A stretch of DNA of 64,000 nt from Mesorhizobium sp. B4-1-3 (GCF_006439355.1 NZ_VFTG01000009.1:62001-126000), one strand, 5' to 3'; numbered from the stretch's first letter, positions 12,691 through 20,997 are shown. Notes: generated by a model not told the origin, from the sequence alone. Translations and numbers: made by a program.

Positions 12691-12801
12691 TTCAGGCGAG
12701 GCCGGCCTGCAAATGACGGCCGCCTGCGCGGTGCTCACGGACTTAAGTACGCTTCCGCTCCGTTCTCGGCAGCCGTCATTTTCGACTCGGCCAGGCGTGA
12801 A
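12691..12801. repeat. Palindromic MITE-like repeat, copy 1
   Basis: A 111-bp element starts TTCAGGCGAGGCCGGCCTGC and ends with an imperfect reverse complement of that start (GGCCAGGCGTGAA). The inner arms AAATGACGGC and GCCGTCATTT are perfect. The centre carries GTGCTCACGGACTTAAGTAC. The same element, in the same orientation, occurs at 14551-14666. It sits 13 bases after pyc and could fold into a long hairpin in the transcript. Confidence 0.8.
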
Positions 12802-12924
12802 TCCCAACACACCTTCCGGCGTCGTCGATAGTGTCTTGACCCGCCGCGCCCGCTCGGGCAGGGAACCCGCTCCAATTCGCCGTGCCGGGAATCGCCACGG
12901 CTTCAAGAAGACGCGGAGAGAAAA

Positions 12925-13185
12925 ATGGCCGACGAAATCACCGAGACCAGCCAGACTGTAGCCGCCGGCCAGCTGCGCACCATCATCGAGCGCATCGAGC
13001 GGCTCGAGGAAGAGAAGAAGACGATCTCCGACGACATCAAGGACGTCTATGCCGAGGCCAAGGGCACCGGCTTCGACACCAAGGCGATCCGCACCATCGT
13101 GCGGCTGCGCAAGAAGGACCAGGCGGAGCGGCAGGAAGAGGAGTCCATCCTCGACCTGTATAAAGCTGCTCTCGGCATGGTGTAA
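12925..13185 (+). CDS. gapR: GapR-type nucleoid-associated protein (DUF2312)
   Basis: This 86-residue protein matches the DUF2312/GapR family throughout: [20 protein letters not shown], then [20 protein letters not shown] and [10 protein letters not shown]. In Caulobacter GapR is a tetrameric coiled-coil protein that encircles overtwisted DNA ahead of replication forks and stimulates topoisomerases. Start ATG 12925 follows GGAGAGAAAA. Length matches the family (about 89 residues in Caulobacter). The two genes immediately downstream are unrelated orphans. Confidence 0.9.
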   Translation: MADEITETSQTVAAGQLRTIIERIERLEEEKKTISDDIKDVYAEAKGTGFDTKAIRTIVRLRKKDQAERQEEESILDLYKAALGMV

Positions 13186-13208
13186 GGGCTCGTGGCCGGG
13201 GAGCGGCC

Positions 13209-13649
13209 ATGAACGAATTCGACTTCGGTGGCCGTCGCGCCTCGGAGTTCCGCCATCGCGGCTTCTGGGCGCTGTTCGCCGAACGGCACCCGGAGGAAAG
13301 GCCAAGGATGGCGCGACGCGGGCCGTGGTTCTGGCAGCGTGGTCTGCCGGATTTCGCTTTGGTCCTTTCGATGTATGTCGCGCCGGCGCAGAACCATGTC
13401 GGCGTCTTCTTCGGGCGTAACGAGAAGTTCGGCGCCACGGAGTCGTGGTCGCGGCTGAAACCGTTCCAGCCGGCGATCGAGGCCAGGCTGAAGCTCAGGC
13501 CCGACCAGAGCGCGCAGGACCTCGGCATCAATTCCCTATGGCACGTGAACTGCTACGCCGAGGACAATTGGCCGGCCATGACCGACTGGCTGGTGACGGA
13601 GTGCTCGCGCTTCGAACAAGCGGTGACCGATGTCCTGGGGCAGAACTAG
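13209..13649 (+). CDS. Hypothetical protein, 146 aa
   Basis: I do not recognise the family. The protein is soluble, rich in Trp, Phe and Arg, with no signal peptide or hydrophobic segment. Central motifs are SMYVAPAQNHVGVFFGRN and RLKPFQPAIEARL. A weak resemblance to DUF4268-type proteins (which deal with restriction-like folds) is possible but not supported. Start ATG 13209 has GGGGAGCGG upstream. It lies 23 bases after gapR and 9 bases before the next gene, so it probably belongs to the gapR transcript. Confidence 0.7.
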   Translation: MNEFDFGGRRASEFRHRGFWALFAERHPEERPRMARRGPWFWQRGLPDFALVLSMYVAPAQNHVGVFFGRNEKFGATESWSRLKPFQPAIEARLKLRPDQSAQDLGINSLWHVNCYAEDNWPAMTDWLVTECSRFEQAVTDVLGQN

Positions 13650-13658
13650 GTCCCCGGG

Positions 13659-13955
13659 ATGACGGACTTTTTCCGTACGCGCTGGAGAGGTAAAGCGCCG
13701 CTCGATCGGCTGTTCTGGCGCGACACGCTGCTCGTCGGGACGATCTTGAGTATCGCCTCTTCGGCGCTGGCGCTGATCCTGCTTGGGTTGAAGCTGCCGC
13801 TCTGGCTGGTGCTGGCGGTGCATTTCCTCCCCGTTCCCTACAACCTCTTCCTGACGATCGCCGTCTGGCGAACGGCGGAGAAGGCCGGCGGCCTGAAGGC
13901 GCAGCTGATGATGCTGGGTTCGGCGCTCTGGCTGATCGCAACGGTCGTTGTTTGA
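13659..13955 (+). CDS. Hypothetical two- to three-segment membrane protein, 98 aa
   Basis: This is a small inner-membrane protein with a basic N-terminus (FFRTRWRGKAPLDR). It has hydrophobic segments at about residues 23-43, 47-67 and 80-98, the last ending at the C-terminus. No family recognised. It starts 9 bases after the preceding gene and is followed by a repeat and a bidirectional terminator shared with msrB. Confidence 0.65.
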   Translation: MTDFFRTRWRGKAPLDRLFWRDTLLVGTILSIASSALALILLGLKLPLWLVLAVHFLPVPYNLFLTIAVWRTAEKAGGLKAQLMMLGSALWLIATVVV

Positions 13956-13969
13956 GAATCTTCCCTACT

Positions 13970-14017
13970 GAGCAATTCCTAACGGAAAACCGCGTCACAC
14001 TTTCCTGGAATTGCTCC
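13970..14017. repeat. Short copy of the GCAATTCC/GGAATTGC repeat
   Basis: GAGCAATTCC and GGAATTGCTCC form inverted ends around ACGGAAAACCG-TCACACTTTC. The same core occurs within the longer elements at 19977-20074 and 55894-55994, so this appears to be a partial copy lacking the GTTTCACCG hairpin. Confidence 0.7.
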
Positions 14018-14022
14018 ACGCG

Positions 14023-14047
14023 AAAAAGGGCGGCCGGGGCCGCCCTT
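14023..14047. terminator. Bidirectional terminator between the 13659 gene and msrB
   Basis: The stem AAAAAGGGCGGC / GCCGCCCTTT with loop CGGG lies between convergent genes. It has an A-run on one side and a T-run on the other, so it can act on both strands. Confidence 0.85.
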
Positions 14048-14067
14048 TGCGAAGCGTTTCCAAGGTA

Positions 14068-14472
14068 TCAAGCCGCCGGCTCGAAGCGCAGCGCCACGCC
14101 GTTGATGCAATAGCGCAGGCCGGTCGGCGGCGGGCCGTCCTCGAAGACGTGGCCGAGATGGCTGCCGCAGCGCGAGCAGTGGCATTCGGTGCGGACCATG
14201 CCGTAGCTGCGGTCGACAGTGGTCTCGATCGAGCCCGGGACCGGATCGTTGAAGCTCGGCCAGCCGGTGCCGCTCTCGAATTTCAGCTTGGATTCGAACA
14301 GCGGCTGGTCGCAGCCGACGCAATAGAAAGTGCCGGCGCGCTTCTCATAGAGCAGGGCGCAGCTGCCGGGGCGCTCGGTGCCGTGGTTGCGCATGACGGC
14401 ATATTGCTCCGGCGTCAGCCGGGCGCGCCATTCGGCATCGGTGCGGGTGACGGGATAGGCGTGGGTGTCCAT
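14068..14472 (-). CDS. msrB: Peptide-methionine (R)-S-oxide reductase MsrB
   Basis: The 134-residue enzyme repairs R-methionine sulfoxide in proteins. Zinc-site pairs are Cys51/Cys54 (YCVGC) and Cys99/Cys102 (CSRC), and the catalytic cysteine is Cys122 in RYCING. The family motif GTGWPSF is at 68-74. Start ATG 14472 is chosen because GAGGAG lies just upstream. An in-frame start 13 codons earlier adds no similarity. It is a single-domain MsrB without MsrA fusion or signal peptide, so cytoplasmic. Confidence 0.95.
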   Translation of the reverse strand: MDTHAYPVTRTDAEWRARLTPEQYAVMRNHGTERPGSCALLYEKRAGTFYCVGCDQPLFESKLKFESGTGWPSFNDPVPGSIETTVDRSYGMVRTECHCSRCGSHLGHVFEDGPPPTGLRYCINGVALRFEPAA

Positions 14473-14550
14473 GAAATCTCCTCGGCCTTGGCGGCTCGTT
14501 GTTGCTTGCAACGGGTATTCGCTGAAATATAGGCATTTGTTACAGCCATA

Positions 14551-14666
14551 TTCAGGTGAGGCCGGTCTGCAAATGCCGTCATCCTGCGCTTCCGGTGCTC
14601 ACGTACTTTAAGTACGCTCCGCTCCGGTTCTCGGATGCCAACATTTTCGACGCGGCCTGACCTGAA
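14551..14666. repeat. Palindromic MITE-like repeat, copy 2
   Basis: A 116-bp element starts TTCAGGTGAGGCCGGTCTGC and ends GCGGCCTGACCTGAA, an imperfect inverse of its start. Inner arms are AAATG and CATTTT; the centre holds the palindrome GTACTTTAAGTAC. It is the same family and orientation as 12691-12801. It lies between msrB and the 3' end of the VWA gene, outside both reading frames. Confidence 0.82.
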
Positions 14667-14689
14667 TTTCAACGTTGTATCCCAGCAGA

Positions 14690-15880
14690 TTAGTGCCTGC
14701 GTGACAACTGCCTCGTCGCCGCTTCCAGTCCGGCCAATGTCAGCGGGAACATGCGGCCGCCGAAGATCTCGCTGACCATGGCGATCGAGTGGGTGTAACG
14801 CCAGTTCTTCTCGGCTTCGGGATTGAGCCAAATCGCGTTCGGCCATTGCTGCAACAGGCGCATCAGCCACACACTGCCGGCCTCCGGATTCCAGTGCTCG
14901 ACCGAACCGCCCGGATGCGCGATCTCGTAGGGGCTCATCGAGGCGTCGCCGACGACGATCACCTTATAGTCCGGCCCGTATTTGTGGATGAGGTCGAAGG
15001 TCGGGATCGTCTCGGCCAGGCGACGGCGATTGTCCTTCCAGACACGCTCGTAGAGGCAGTTGTGGAAGTAGAAATATTCAAGCTGACGGAACTCGGCGCG
15101 CGCGGCCGAGAACAGCTCCTCGACACCGCGGATGTGGTCGTCCATCGAGCCGCCGACATCGAAGAACATCAAGAGCTTCACCGCATTGCGCCGCTCGGGC
15201 CTGGTCTTGACGTCGAGATAGCCGTGCTCGGCGGTGGCATGGATGGTGCCTGGCAGGTCGAATTCTTCCTCGGCGCCCTCGCGCACCCAACGGCGCAGGC
15301 GCTTCAGCGCGACCTTGATGTTGCGGGTGCCGAGCTCGACAGTATCGTCGAAATTTTTGAATTCGCGCTTGTCCCAGACTTTCACCGCCCGGCGATGCCG
15401 GCTCTCGTGCTGGCCGATGCGAACCCCTTCGGGGTTGTAGCCATAGGCGCCGAAGGGCGAGGTGCCGCCGGTGCCAATCCATTTCGAGCCGCCCCGGTGG
15501 CGGCCTTCTTGCTCTTGGAGGCGCTGCTTCAAGGTCTCCATCAGCTTGTCGAAGCCGCCCAAAGCCTCGACCAGCTTTTTCTCTTCCTCGGTCAGGTGCT
15601 TCTCGGCCAGCCGGCGCAGCCATTCCTCCGGGATATTGGCGACATCGACGGCATCGGGGCCGCCGAGGGTCTCGACGCCCTTGAAGACGTGCGCGAAGAC
15701 CTGGTCGAAACGGTCGATATGGCACTCATCCTTCACCAGGGCCGAGCGCGCGAGGTAGTAGAAAGCCTCAACGTCATAGTCGACCAGCCCGGCTCCCAGC
15801 CCTTCCAGCAGCGACAGATATTCCCTGAGCGAAACGGGAACCCGCGCGGCCTTCAGTTCGAGGAAGAAGGGGATGAACAT
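14690..15880 (-). CDS. VWA-domain protein, CoxE-like
   Basis: This 396-residue protein is of the CoxE/YehP-type von Willebrand A family. It opens FIPFFLELKAARVPVSLREY and has a metal-site motif FFDVGGSMDDH (DxGxS). Late motifs are IVVGDASMSPYEI and WLNPEAEKNW. Such proteins act with MoxR ATPases as chaperones that insert metals or remodel partners. The MoxR ATPase is encoded two genes upstream in the same operon. Start ATG 15880 is 7 bases after the stop of the acetyltransferase. The target complex is not evident here. Confidence 0.88.
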   Translation of the reverse strand: MFIPFFLELKAARVPVSLREYLSLLEGLGAGLVDYDVEAFYYLARSALVKDECHIDRFDQVFAHVFKGVETLGGPDAVDVANIPEEWLRRLAEKHLTEEEKKLVEALGGFDKLMETLKQRLQEQEGRHRGGSKWIGTGGTSPFGAYGYNPEGVRIGQHESRHRRAVKVWDKREFKNFDDTVELGTRNIKVALKRLRRWVREGAEEEFDLPGTIHATAEHGYLDVKTRPERRNAVKLLMFFDVGGSMDDHIRGVEELFSAARAEFRQLEYFYFHNCLYERVWKDNRRRLAETIPTFDLIHKYGPDYKVIVVGDASMSPYEIAHPGGSVEHWNPEAGSVWLMRLLQQWPNAIWLNPEAEKNWRYTHSIAMVSEIFGGRMFPLTLAGLEAATRQLSRRH

Positions 15881-15887
15881 AGGTGCC

Positions 15888-16334
15888 CTACAGCAGATCG
15901 TACTCGATGAAGCCCGTCCGCCGCGCCACATGGTCATAGAGCCGGCGCGCGGTGGCATTGGTCTCGTGCGTCATCCAGTAGACGTTCTTGACGCCGATCT
16001 TGCCGGCCTCGTCCTGCACGGCCTTGATCAGCCCCGCTCCGACGCCCTTGCCGCGCACCTCCGGATCGGCGAACAGGTCCTGCAGATAGCAGTTGTTTTT
16101 CTCAGACCAGCAGGAGCGGTGGTAGAGATAGTGGGTCAGCCCAACCGCCTTGCCGTCGAGCGTGGCGATGAAACCCTTCGGCTCGAATTCGCCCCCCGTG
16201 AACAGCCGCTTCCAGGTGAGGTCATAGACCTCATCCGGCAGCTTGGTTTCGTAGAAGGTCAGATAGGCCGTCCACAGCCGGCGCCAGTCGGCGTGATCGG
16301 ACTGCGCGAGCGGGCGGATGGTGATCTCGGACAT
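15888..16334 (-). CDS. GNAT-family N-acetyltransferase
   Basis: The 148-residue protein has the GNAT fold: ITIRPLAQSDHADWRRLW at the N-terminus, the acetyl-CoA loop DPEVRGKGVGAGLI (RGKGVG), and the C-terminal NATARRLYDHVARRTGF. Start ATG 16334 is preceded by CTGGAGAAAA. It lies between the MoxR and VWA genes in one operon. The substrate is unknown. Its position hints that it may modify a component of the MoxR/VWA system, but it could be a simple passenger. Confidence 0.9.
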   Translation of the reverse strand: MSEITIRPLAQSDHADWRRLWTAYLTFYETKLPDEVYDLTWKRLFTGGEFEPKGFIATLDGKAVGLTHYLYHRSCWSEKNNCYLQDLFADPEVRGKGVGAGLIKAVQDEAGKIGVKNVYWMTHETNATARRLYDHVARRTGFIEYDLL

Positions 16335-16410
16335 TTTTTTTCTCCAGCATTTTGGCCCGAAGCTGCGGCAGCGGCCGCTTGCCGGCAACGGTCCACAGAC
16401 GGGGAAAGCG

Positions 16411-17250
16411 CTATTGCTGGCGCCTCGTCATAAAGGCCAGGCGCTCGAACAGGTGCACGTCCTGCTCGTTCTTCAGCAGCGCACCATGCAGTTTCGGCAG
16501 CATGTTCTTCGGGTCGGCGCGCAAGTCCTCTGGCGCGATGTCGTCGGCGACCAGCAGGCGGATCCAGTCGAGCGCCTCGGAGGTCGACGGCTTCTTCTTC
16601 AGGCCCGGCACCTCGCGGATCTCGTAGAATTGGGTGAGCGCCGCCCGCACCAAATTCTGCTTGATGCCGGGATAATGCACCTCGACGATGCGGTGCAGCG
16701 TGTCGATGTCGGGGAAGCGGATATAGTGGAAGAAGCAGCGGCGCAGGAAGGCGTCCGGCAGTTCCTTCTCGTTGTTCGACGTGATGATGACGATCGGGCG
16801 GAATTCGGCGCGGATCGTCTCGCCGGTCTCGTAGACGAAGAACTCCATCCGGTCGAGCTCCTGCAGGAGGTCGTTGGGGAACTCGATGTCGGCCTTGTCG
16901 ATCTCGTCGATCAACAGCACCACTTTCTTTTGCGCCGCGAGGGCGTCCCACAGCTTGCCGCGCTTGATGTAATTGGCGATGTCGTTGAAGCGCTCGTCGC
17001 CGAGCTGGCTGTCGCGCAGCCGCGAGACGGCGTCATATTCGTAGAGGCCCTGCTGCGCCTTGGTGGTCGACTTGACGTTCCATTCGATGAACTCGAGCCC
17101 AAGCGCCGAAGCCACCTGGCGTGCCAGCTCGGTCTTGCCGGTGCCGGGCTCGCCCTTGACCAGCAAGGGCCTCTCCAGCGCGATCGCGGCGTTGACTGCG
17201 ACCATCAGATCCTTGTCGGCGACATAAGCCGCTGTGCCTTCGAAACGCAT
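16411..17250 (-). CDS. MoxR-family AAA+ ATPase
   Basis: The 279-residue ATPase has Walker A GEPGTGKT at 33-40, Walker B VVLLIDEIDKAD, and the MoxR-typical sensor region IVIITSNNEKELPDAFLRRC followed by FHYIRFPD. It is the first gene of the minus-strand operon MoxR-GNAT-VWA. Start ATG 17250 has AGGAG six bases upstream. MoxR ATPases act as chaperones with VWA proteins for metal-enzyme maturation. No such metalloenzyme is encoded in the window. Confidence 0.92.
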   Translation of the reverse strand: MRFEGTAAYVADKDLMVAVNAAIALERPLLVKGEPGTGKTELARQVASALGLEFIEWNVKSTTKAQQGLYEYDAVSRLRDSQLGDERFNDIANYIKRGKLWDALAAQKKVVLLIDEIDKADIEFPNDLLQELDRMEFFVYETGETIRAEFRPIVIITSNNEKELPDAFLRRCFFHYIRFPDIDTLHRIVEVHYPGIKQNLVRAALTQFYEIREVPGLKKKPSTSEALDWIRLLVADDIAPEDLRADPKNMLPKLHGALLKNEQDVHLFERLAFMTRRQQ

Positions 17251-17409
17251 TTTTTCTCCTGTCCGTGCGGCCGGACCGTAAGGAGGCCGGACGGACCGCG
17301 CAAGGGCGGTTGCCGAAGAGCCTCTGGTCGGGATAGCCTGCAAGCCGAATTAAGCGCAAATGGTCGCTCGTCTCTCTGGCGCACGGCTAACCATCGGCCT
17401 ATATTTGCT

Positions 17410-17570
17410 CCCGGCGGTCTGCGCTTCCCGGCAGGAGAAACTTATCCCCGGGGCCTTATCGATCCTTAGGGAGCTGTCCCTGGGAAGACCCGTGGGTTTT
17501 CTCACACGGCGCCCACCTACTTTGTAGGCACCCGGGATCGACCTCTCCACCGGTTGTGTGGATCGCCGCT
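17410..17570 (+). ncRNA. ssrS: 6S RNA
   Basis: The sequence folds into the long, bulged hairpin of 6S RNA. The closing stem CGGCGGTC (17412-17419) pairs with GATCGCCG (17561-17568), allowing one G-U pair. An inner stem is ATCCC (17444-17448) with GGGAT (17534-17538). It contains the conserved alphaproteobacterial stretches CCCGGCAGGAGAAACTTATC and TAGGGAGCTGTCCCTGGGAA. It lies directly upstream of the 5-formyl-THF cyclo-ligase gene, the classic 6S position. 6S RNA sequesters sigma-70 RNA polymerase in stationary phase. A possible -10 CTATAT is at 17399-17404. Ends are approximate. Confidence 0.85.
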
Positions 17571-17650
17571 CTCACGATTTTGGGAGACGTGCGCTAGAAA
17601 ACGTCGCTCCTGCAACGCCACCCCGATCCGGCCTTTTCTAGCGTCCGCAC

Positions 17651-18238
17651 ATGACCTCACCGAAAGACCTGAAGAAACAGCTTCGCAAGGAAGCGCTGGC
17701 GCGACGCGATGCGCTCGACGAATTCTGGCGCGTGGAGATCGCGCTCGAAATGGCCGAGACCGCGAAGGAAAAAATCGACTTCGAACCCGGCCGGGTCGTC
17801 TCCGGCTTCTGGCCGATGCGCTCGGAGGTCGATGTGCGTCCGCTGATGTTCGCGCTGCGCGAAAAGGGCGCCAGGCTCTGCCTGCCGGCGATCCTCGACA
17901 AGGCCACGATCGTCTTTCGCGAGCTGGTGCGCGGCGCGCCGATGGTCGAGATGGGGTTCGGCACGGTCGGGCCGCATGAAAAGGCGGAAGTGCTCGACCC
18001 GACGCTGATGCTGGTGCCGCTCGCCGCCTTCGACGCCCGCGGCCACCGTATCGGCTACGGCGCCGGCTATTACGACCGTGCCATCGCCAGGCTGGCCGAC
18101 AAGGGCATTGCGCCCAGGTTGATCGGCATCGCGTTCGACTGCCAGGAAGTCGAGCGGGTGCCGGAAGAGAACCATGACGTCATCATTCCGGAAATACTGA
18201 CCGAGAGCGGGTTGCGCCGCTTCGCGCCCCAATTATAG
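17651..18238 (+). CDS. 5-formyltetrahydrofolate cyclo-ligase
   Basis: The 195-residue enzyme converts 5-formyl-THF to 5,10-methenyl-THF with ATP. The N-terminus KKQLRKEALARRDAL supplies the basic phosphate-binding helix. The signature near the C-terminus is DARGHRIGYGAGYYDR. Also present are VSGFWPMRSEVDVRPL and PEENHDVIIPE. Placement immediately after 6S RNA repeats the ssrS-ygfA linkage known in many bacteria. Confidence 0.93.
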   Translation: MTSPKDLKKQLRKEALARRDALDEFWRVEIALEMAETAKEKIDFEPGRVVSGFWPMRSEVDVRPLMFALREKGARLCLPAILDKATIVFRELVRGAPMVEMGFGTVGPHEKAEVLDPTLMLVPLAAFDARGHRIGYGAGYYDRAIARLADKGIAPRLIGIAFDCQEVERVPEENHDVIIPEILTESGLRRFAPQL

Positions 18239-18304
18239 ATAGTCGGCGAGGCTGATGGTCTTCGCGGAAGTCATGCAGCTTGGCAGACTTCGGCTCGGGA
18301 TCGT

Positions 18305-19129
18305 ATGAGACTTCTCTTCCTCGGCGACATGGTTGGCAAAACAGGGCGCACGGCAGTCTGGGAACAGCTGCCGGGGCTGATTTCCGATTTCAAGCTCGAT
18401 TTCGTCATCGTCAATGGCGAGAACGCCGCCGGCGGCTTCGGCATCACCGAGGAGATCTTTCGCGAGACGCTCGCGGCCGGTGCGGATGTCGTCACCACCG
18501 GCAATCACGTCTGGGACCAGCGCGACGCGCTGATCTTCGCGCCGCGCGAGGAGCGCTTCCTGCGGCCCTCCAATTTTCCCAAGGGCACGCCGGGGCGCGG
18601 CTCGGGTGTCTATATCGCCCGCAATGGCGCGCGCGTGCTGGTCGCCAACATCATGGGCCGCGTCTTCATGCATCCGGAGCTCGACGACCCGTTCCAGGCC
18701 GGCGAGCGCGAGCTCGCCGCATGCCCGCTCGGCGAGCAGGCGGATGCGGCGGTGATCGACTTCCACGCCGAGGCGACCTCGGAGAAAATGTGCTTCGCGC
18801 ATTTCGTCGACGGTCGCGCCAGCCTCGTGGTCGGCACGCACACGCATCAGCCGACGGCCGACCATCAGATCCTCAATGGCGGCACGGCCTATATTTCGGA
18901 CGCCGGCATGTGCGGCGATTACGATTCCTCGCTGGGCATGGACAAGGAAGAGCCGCTCAACCGGTTCCTTTCCAAGGTGCCGAAAGGCCGGTTCGAGGCG
19001 TCGTCAGGGCCCGCGACGCTCTGCGGCATCGGCGTCGATATTTCAGACCGCACCGGGCTTGCGGAGAGGATCGCGCCGTTTCGTCGCGGGCCGCGGCTGG
19101 AAGAAACGGCGCCGTCCTTCTGGTCATGA
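18305..19129 (+). CDS. ymdB: YmdB-type metallophosphoesterase (TIGR00282 family)
   Basis: The 274-residue protein is a calcineurin-like phosphoesterase of the YmdB family, several members of which hydrolyse cyclic nucleotides. Metal-binding motifs in order are LFLGDMVG, VNGENAAGG, TTGNHVWD and VGTHTHQPTAD. The late motif MCGDYDSSLGMD is also family-typical. It starts 66 bases after the cyclo-ligase stop and may share its transcript. The physiological substrate in alphaproteobacteria is not established. Confidence 0.9.
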   Translation: MRLLFLGDMVGKTGRTAVWEQLPGLISDFKLDFVIVNGENAAGGFGITEEIFRETLAAGADVVTTGNHVWDQRDALIFAPREERFLRPSNFPKGTPGRGSGVYIARNGARVLVANIMGRVFMHPELDDPFQAGERELAACPLGEQADAAVIDFHAEATSEKMCFAHFVDGRASLVVGTHTHQPTADHQILNGGTAYISDAGMCGDYDSSLGMDKEEPLNRFLSKVPKGRFEASSGPATLCGIGVDISDRTGLAERIAPFRRGPRLEETAPSFWS

Positions 19130-19208
19130 CATTGATATAAGCGAGATCAATACCTAACTGGCGACGAAACCGCGAAAACTGCTCTAGATCGTAGAGGGGA
19201 CGACCTTC

Positions 19209-19976
19209 ATGCAGCTTGTCGAATTTCTGGCGCCGCACTTTCATTTTGTTTCCGATCCGACCGCGTGGGTCGCGCTTTTGACCCTGGTTGTGCTCGAGGT
19301 CGTGCTCGGCATCGACAATCTGATCTTCATCTCGATCCTGACCAACAAGCTGCCGGAAGCGCAACGCGCTCGTGCCCGACGGCTGGGCATCTCGGCGGCG
19401 CTGGTCATGCGCCTCATCCTGCTCGCCACCATCTCTATCATCGTGCAGCTGACGACGCCGGTGTTCACCGCCTTCGGCCACGGCTTTTCCTGGCGCGACC
19501 TGATCCTGATCGCCGGCGGCCTGTTCCTGGTCTGGAAGGCGACCAAGGAAATCCACCACACGGTCGATCCGCAGGACCATCAGGACACCATGGTCGGCGG
19601 CACGCTGCAGATGAGCCTTGCCGGAGCGATCTTCCAGATCCTGCTGCTCGACCTCGTCTTCTCGATCGATTCCATCATCACAGCCGTCGGCATGACCGAC
19701 GAGATCGCCATCATGTATATCGCGGTGATCGTGGCGGTGAGCGTGATGATGCTGGCGGCGACGCCGCTCGCCAACTTCATCGCCAGGAACCCCTCTATCG
19801 TCATGCTGGCGCTCGGCTTCCTGCTGATGATCGGCATGACGCTGATCGCCGACGGCATGGGCTACCATGTGCCCAAGGGCTACATCTACGCCGCCATGGG
19901 CTTTTCGGCGCTGGTCGAGGGCCTCAACATGCTGGCAAGGAATCGTAAGAAGCAGGGGTCTGGCGGCGGGCACTAG
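19209..19976 (+). CDS. TerC-family integral membrane protein
   Basis: This 255-residue TerC-family protein has about seven membrane segments. It contains the family motifs [20 protein letters not shown] and [19 protein letters not shown], whose acidic residues in the membrane are thought to bind metal. Members include manganese exporters (Alx, MeeY/MeeF) and tellurium-resistance TerC. Metal efflux or loading of exported enzymes is likely, but the ion cannot be read from sequence. Downstream is a palindromic repeat. Confidence 0.9.
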   Translation: MQLVEFLAPHFHFVSDPTAWVALLTLVVLEVVLGIDNLIFISILTNKLPEAQRARARRLGISAALVMRLILLATISIIVQLTTPVFTAFGHGFSWRDLILIAGGLFLVWKATKEIHHTVDPQDHQDTMVGGTLQMSLAGAIFQILLLDLVFSIDSIITAVGMTDEIAIMYIAVIVAVSVMMLAATPLANFIARNPSIVMLALGFLLMIGMTLIADGMGYHVPKGYIYAAMGFSALVEGLNMLARNRKKQGSGGGH

Positions 19977-20074
19977 TTCGTTTCACCGTTTCACGGAAAC
20001 GGTGAAACGCCCTATCTCTTTGTTTTTACGCAATTCCGGGCGGAAAACCGCTCAGACTTTTCCTGGAATTGCTT
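19977..20074. repeat. Palindromic intergenic repeat (GTTTCACCG...GGAATTGC type)
   Basis: The element begins with a hairpin, GTTTCACCGTTTC against GAAACGGTGAAAC. It continues with CTATCTCTTTGTTTTTACGC and ends with the inverted pair GCAATTCC / GGAATTGC. A near-identical copy is at 55894-55994 and a partial copy at 13970-14017. It lies between convergent genes. Confidence 0.82.
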
Positions 20075-20539
20075 CTAGGCCGAAATGCCCTTCGGGTGAC
20101 GGTCGCCGATCAGGCCGAGCGTCAGGCCCTGTTCCAGCCAAGCCTTGGCGCCGGCCATCACCAGCGAGAAGCCGCCGGTCGAGCCGACCGCCTGCTTTAC
20201 TTGTTCGTCGCCGGAACCGACGAAGCCGAAATTGCGGACTTCGAGGAAGGTCGCCTCGTCTGGCATCTCGGTGAAGGTCCAGACGACGGTGGTCGGCGGA
20301 TCGCTCCATTGCATGACGATCTTCTCGTTGGAGACGATCTCGCTGACCTCTATCCTGGTCGAGACCCCGTACATGCGCCACTCCCACTTGACCGGCTTGC
20401 CGCCGTCCAGCCGGCCGCTGGAATGCGTGAACCAGAATTTCGTGGTGATCGCCGGATCGACGATCGCCTCGAAGACCTCGGCGACCGGCCGGCGGATCAG
20501 CATGGCGGCTTCGGCGATCGGAGCTTCTTCCAGGTCCAC
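20075..20539 (-). CDS. SRPBCC (AHSA1-like) domain protein
   Basis: The 154-residue protein has the START/Bet v1-like ligand-binding fold typical of AHSA1/YndB proteins: AAMLIRRPVAEVFEAIVDPA, then FWFTHSSGRL and VVWTFTEM. No signal or membrane segment. It is the last gene of a minus-strand trio SRPBCC-VOC-SRPBCC that is divergent from an ArsR regulator, a common arrangement. The ligand is unknown. Confidence 0.9.
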   Translation of the reverse strand: MDLEEAPIAEAAMLIRRPVAEVFEAIVDPAITTKFWFTHSSGRLDGGKPVKWEWRMYGVSTRIEVSEIVSNEKIVMQWSDPPTTVVWTFTEMPDEATFLEVRNFGFVGSGDEQVKQAVGSTGGFSLVMAGAKAWLEQGLTLGLIGDRHPKGISA

Positions 20540-20560
20540 GGTTTTTGCTCCTGGGATTGT

Positions 20561-20953
20561 TCAGGGCAGGTTGATCTGCCAAGAGACGCCGAAGCGGTCA
20601 TTCAGCCAGGCGAAGCGACGGCTGAAGCCATAATTGCCGGTCGGCATCAGGAAGCCGCCGCCCTTCGAAAGAACGCCGACGATGTGCTCGAGTTCCTCCT
20701 CGGACGAGCAGTCGACGAAGAAGGAGAAGGACGGCGTAAAGGTGAAGGCGTGGTGCACGGGACTGTTGTAGATCCTGACCTCTACGCCGCCGACCATGGC
20801 GCGCGCCAGCTTGAGCATTCCTTCCGTCCCGTCCTCGCCCGGACCATAGCGCGTGATGTCGAGGACACGGCTATCGGGAATTGTCTCGCAATAGAGGGTC
20901 ATGGCCTCCTCGGCCTTTCCCTCGAACATCAGGAACGGCGTTGCTTTCGTCAT
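20561..20953 (-). CDS. VOC-superfamily (PhnB-like) protein
   Basis: The 130-residue protein is of the PhnB/3-demethylubiquinone-9 3-methyltransferase-like VOC group: TPFLMFEGKAEEAMTLYCE, FSFFVDCSSEEELEHI, and the C-terminal WLNDRFGVSWQINLP. Such proteins often accompany ArsR/SRPBCC operons; catalytic function is mostly unproven. Start ATG 20953 is preceded by AGGAGGAGG. An open frame that continues upstream in the same phase overlaps the neighbouring gene and is not used. Confidence 0.9.
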   Translation of the reverse strand: MTKATPFLMFEGKAEEAMTLYCETIPDSRVLDITRYGPGEDGTEGMLKLARAMVGGVEVRIYNSPVHHAFTFTPSFSFFVDCSSEEELEHIVGVLSKGGGFLMPTGNYGFSRRFAWLNDRFGVSWQINLP

Positions 20954-20997
20954 CGGGCGGCCTCCTCCTGCCGGATATCGGAATTTGAACAGCGGAC

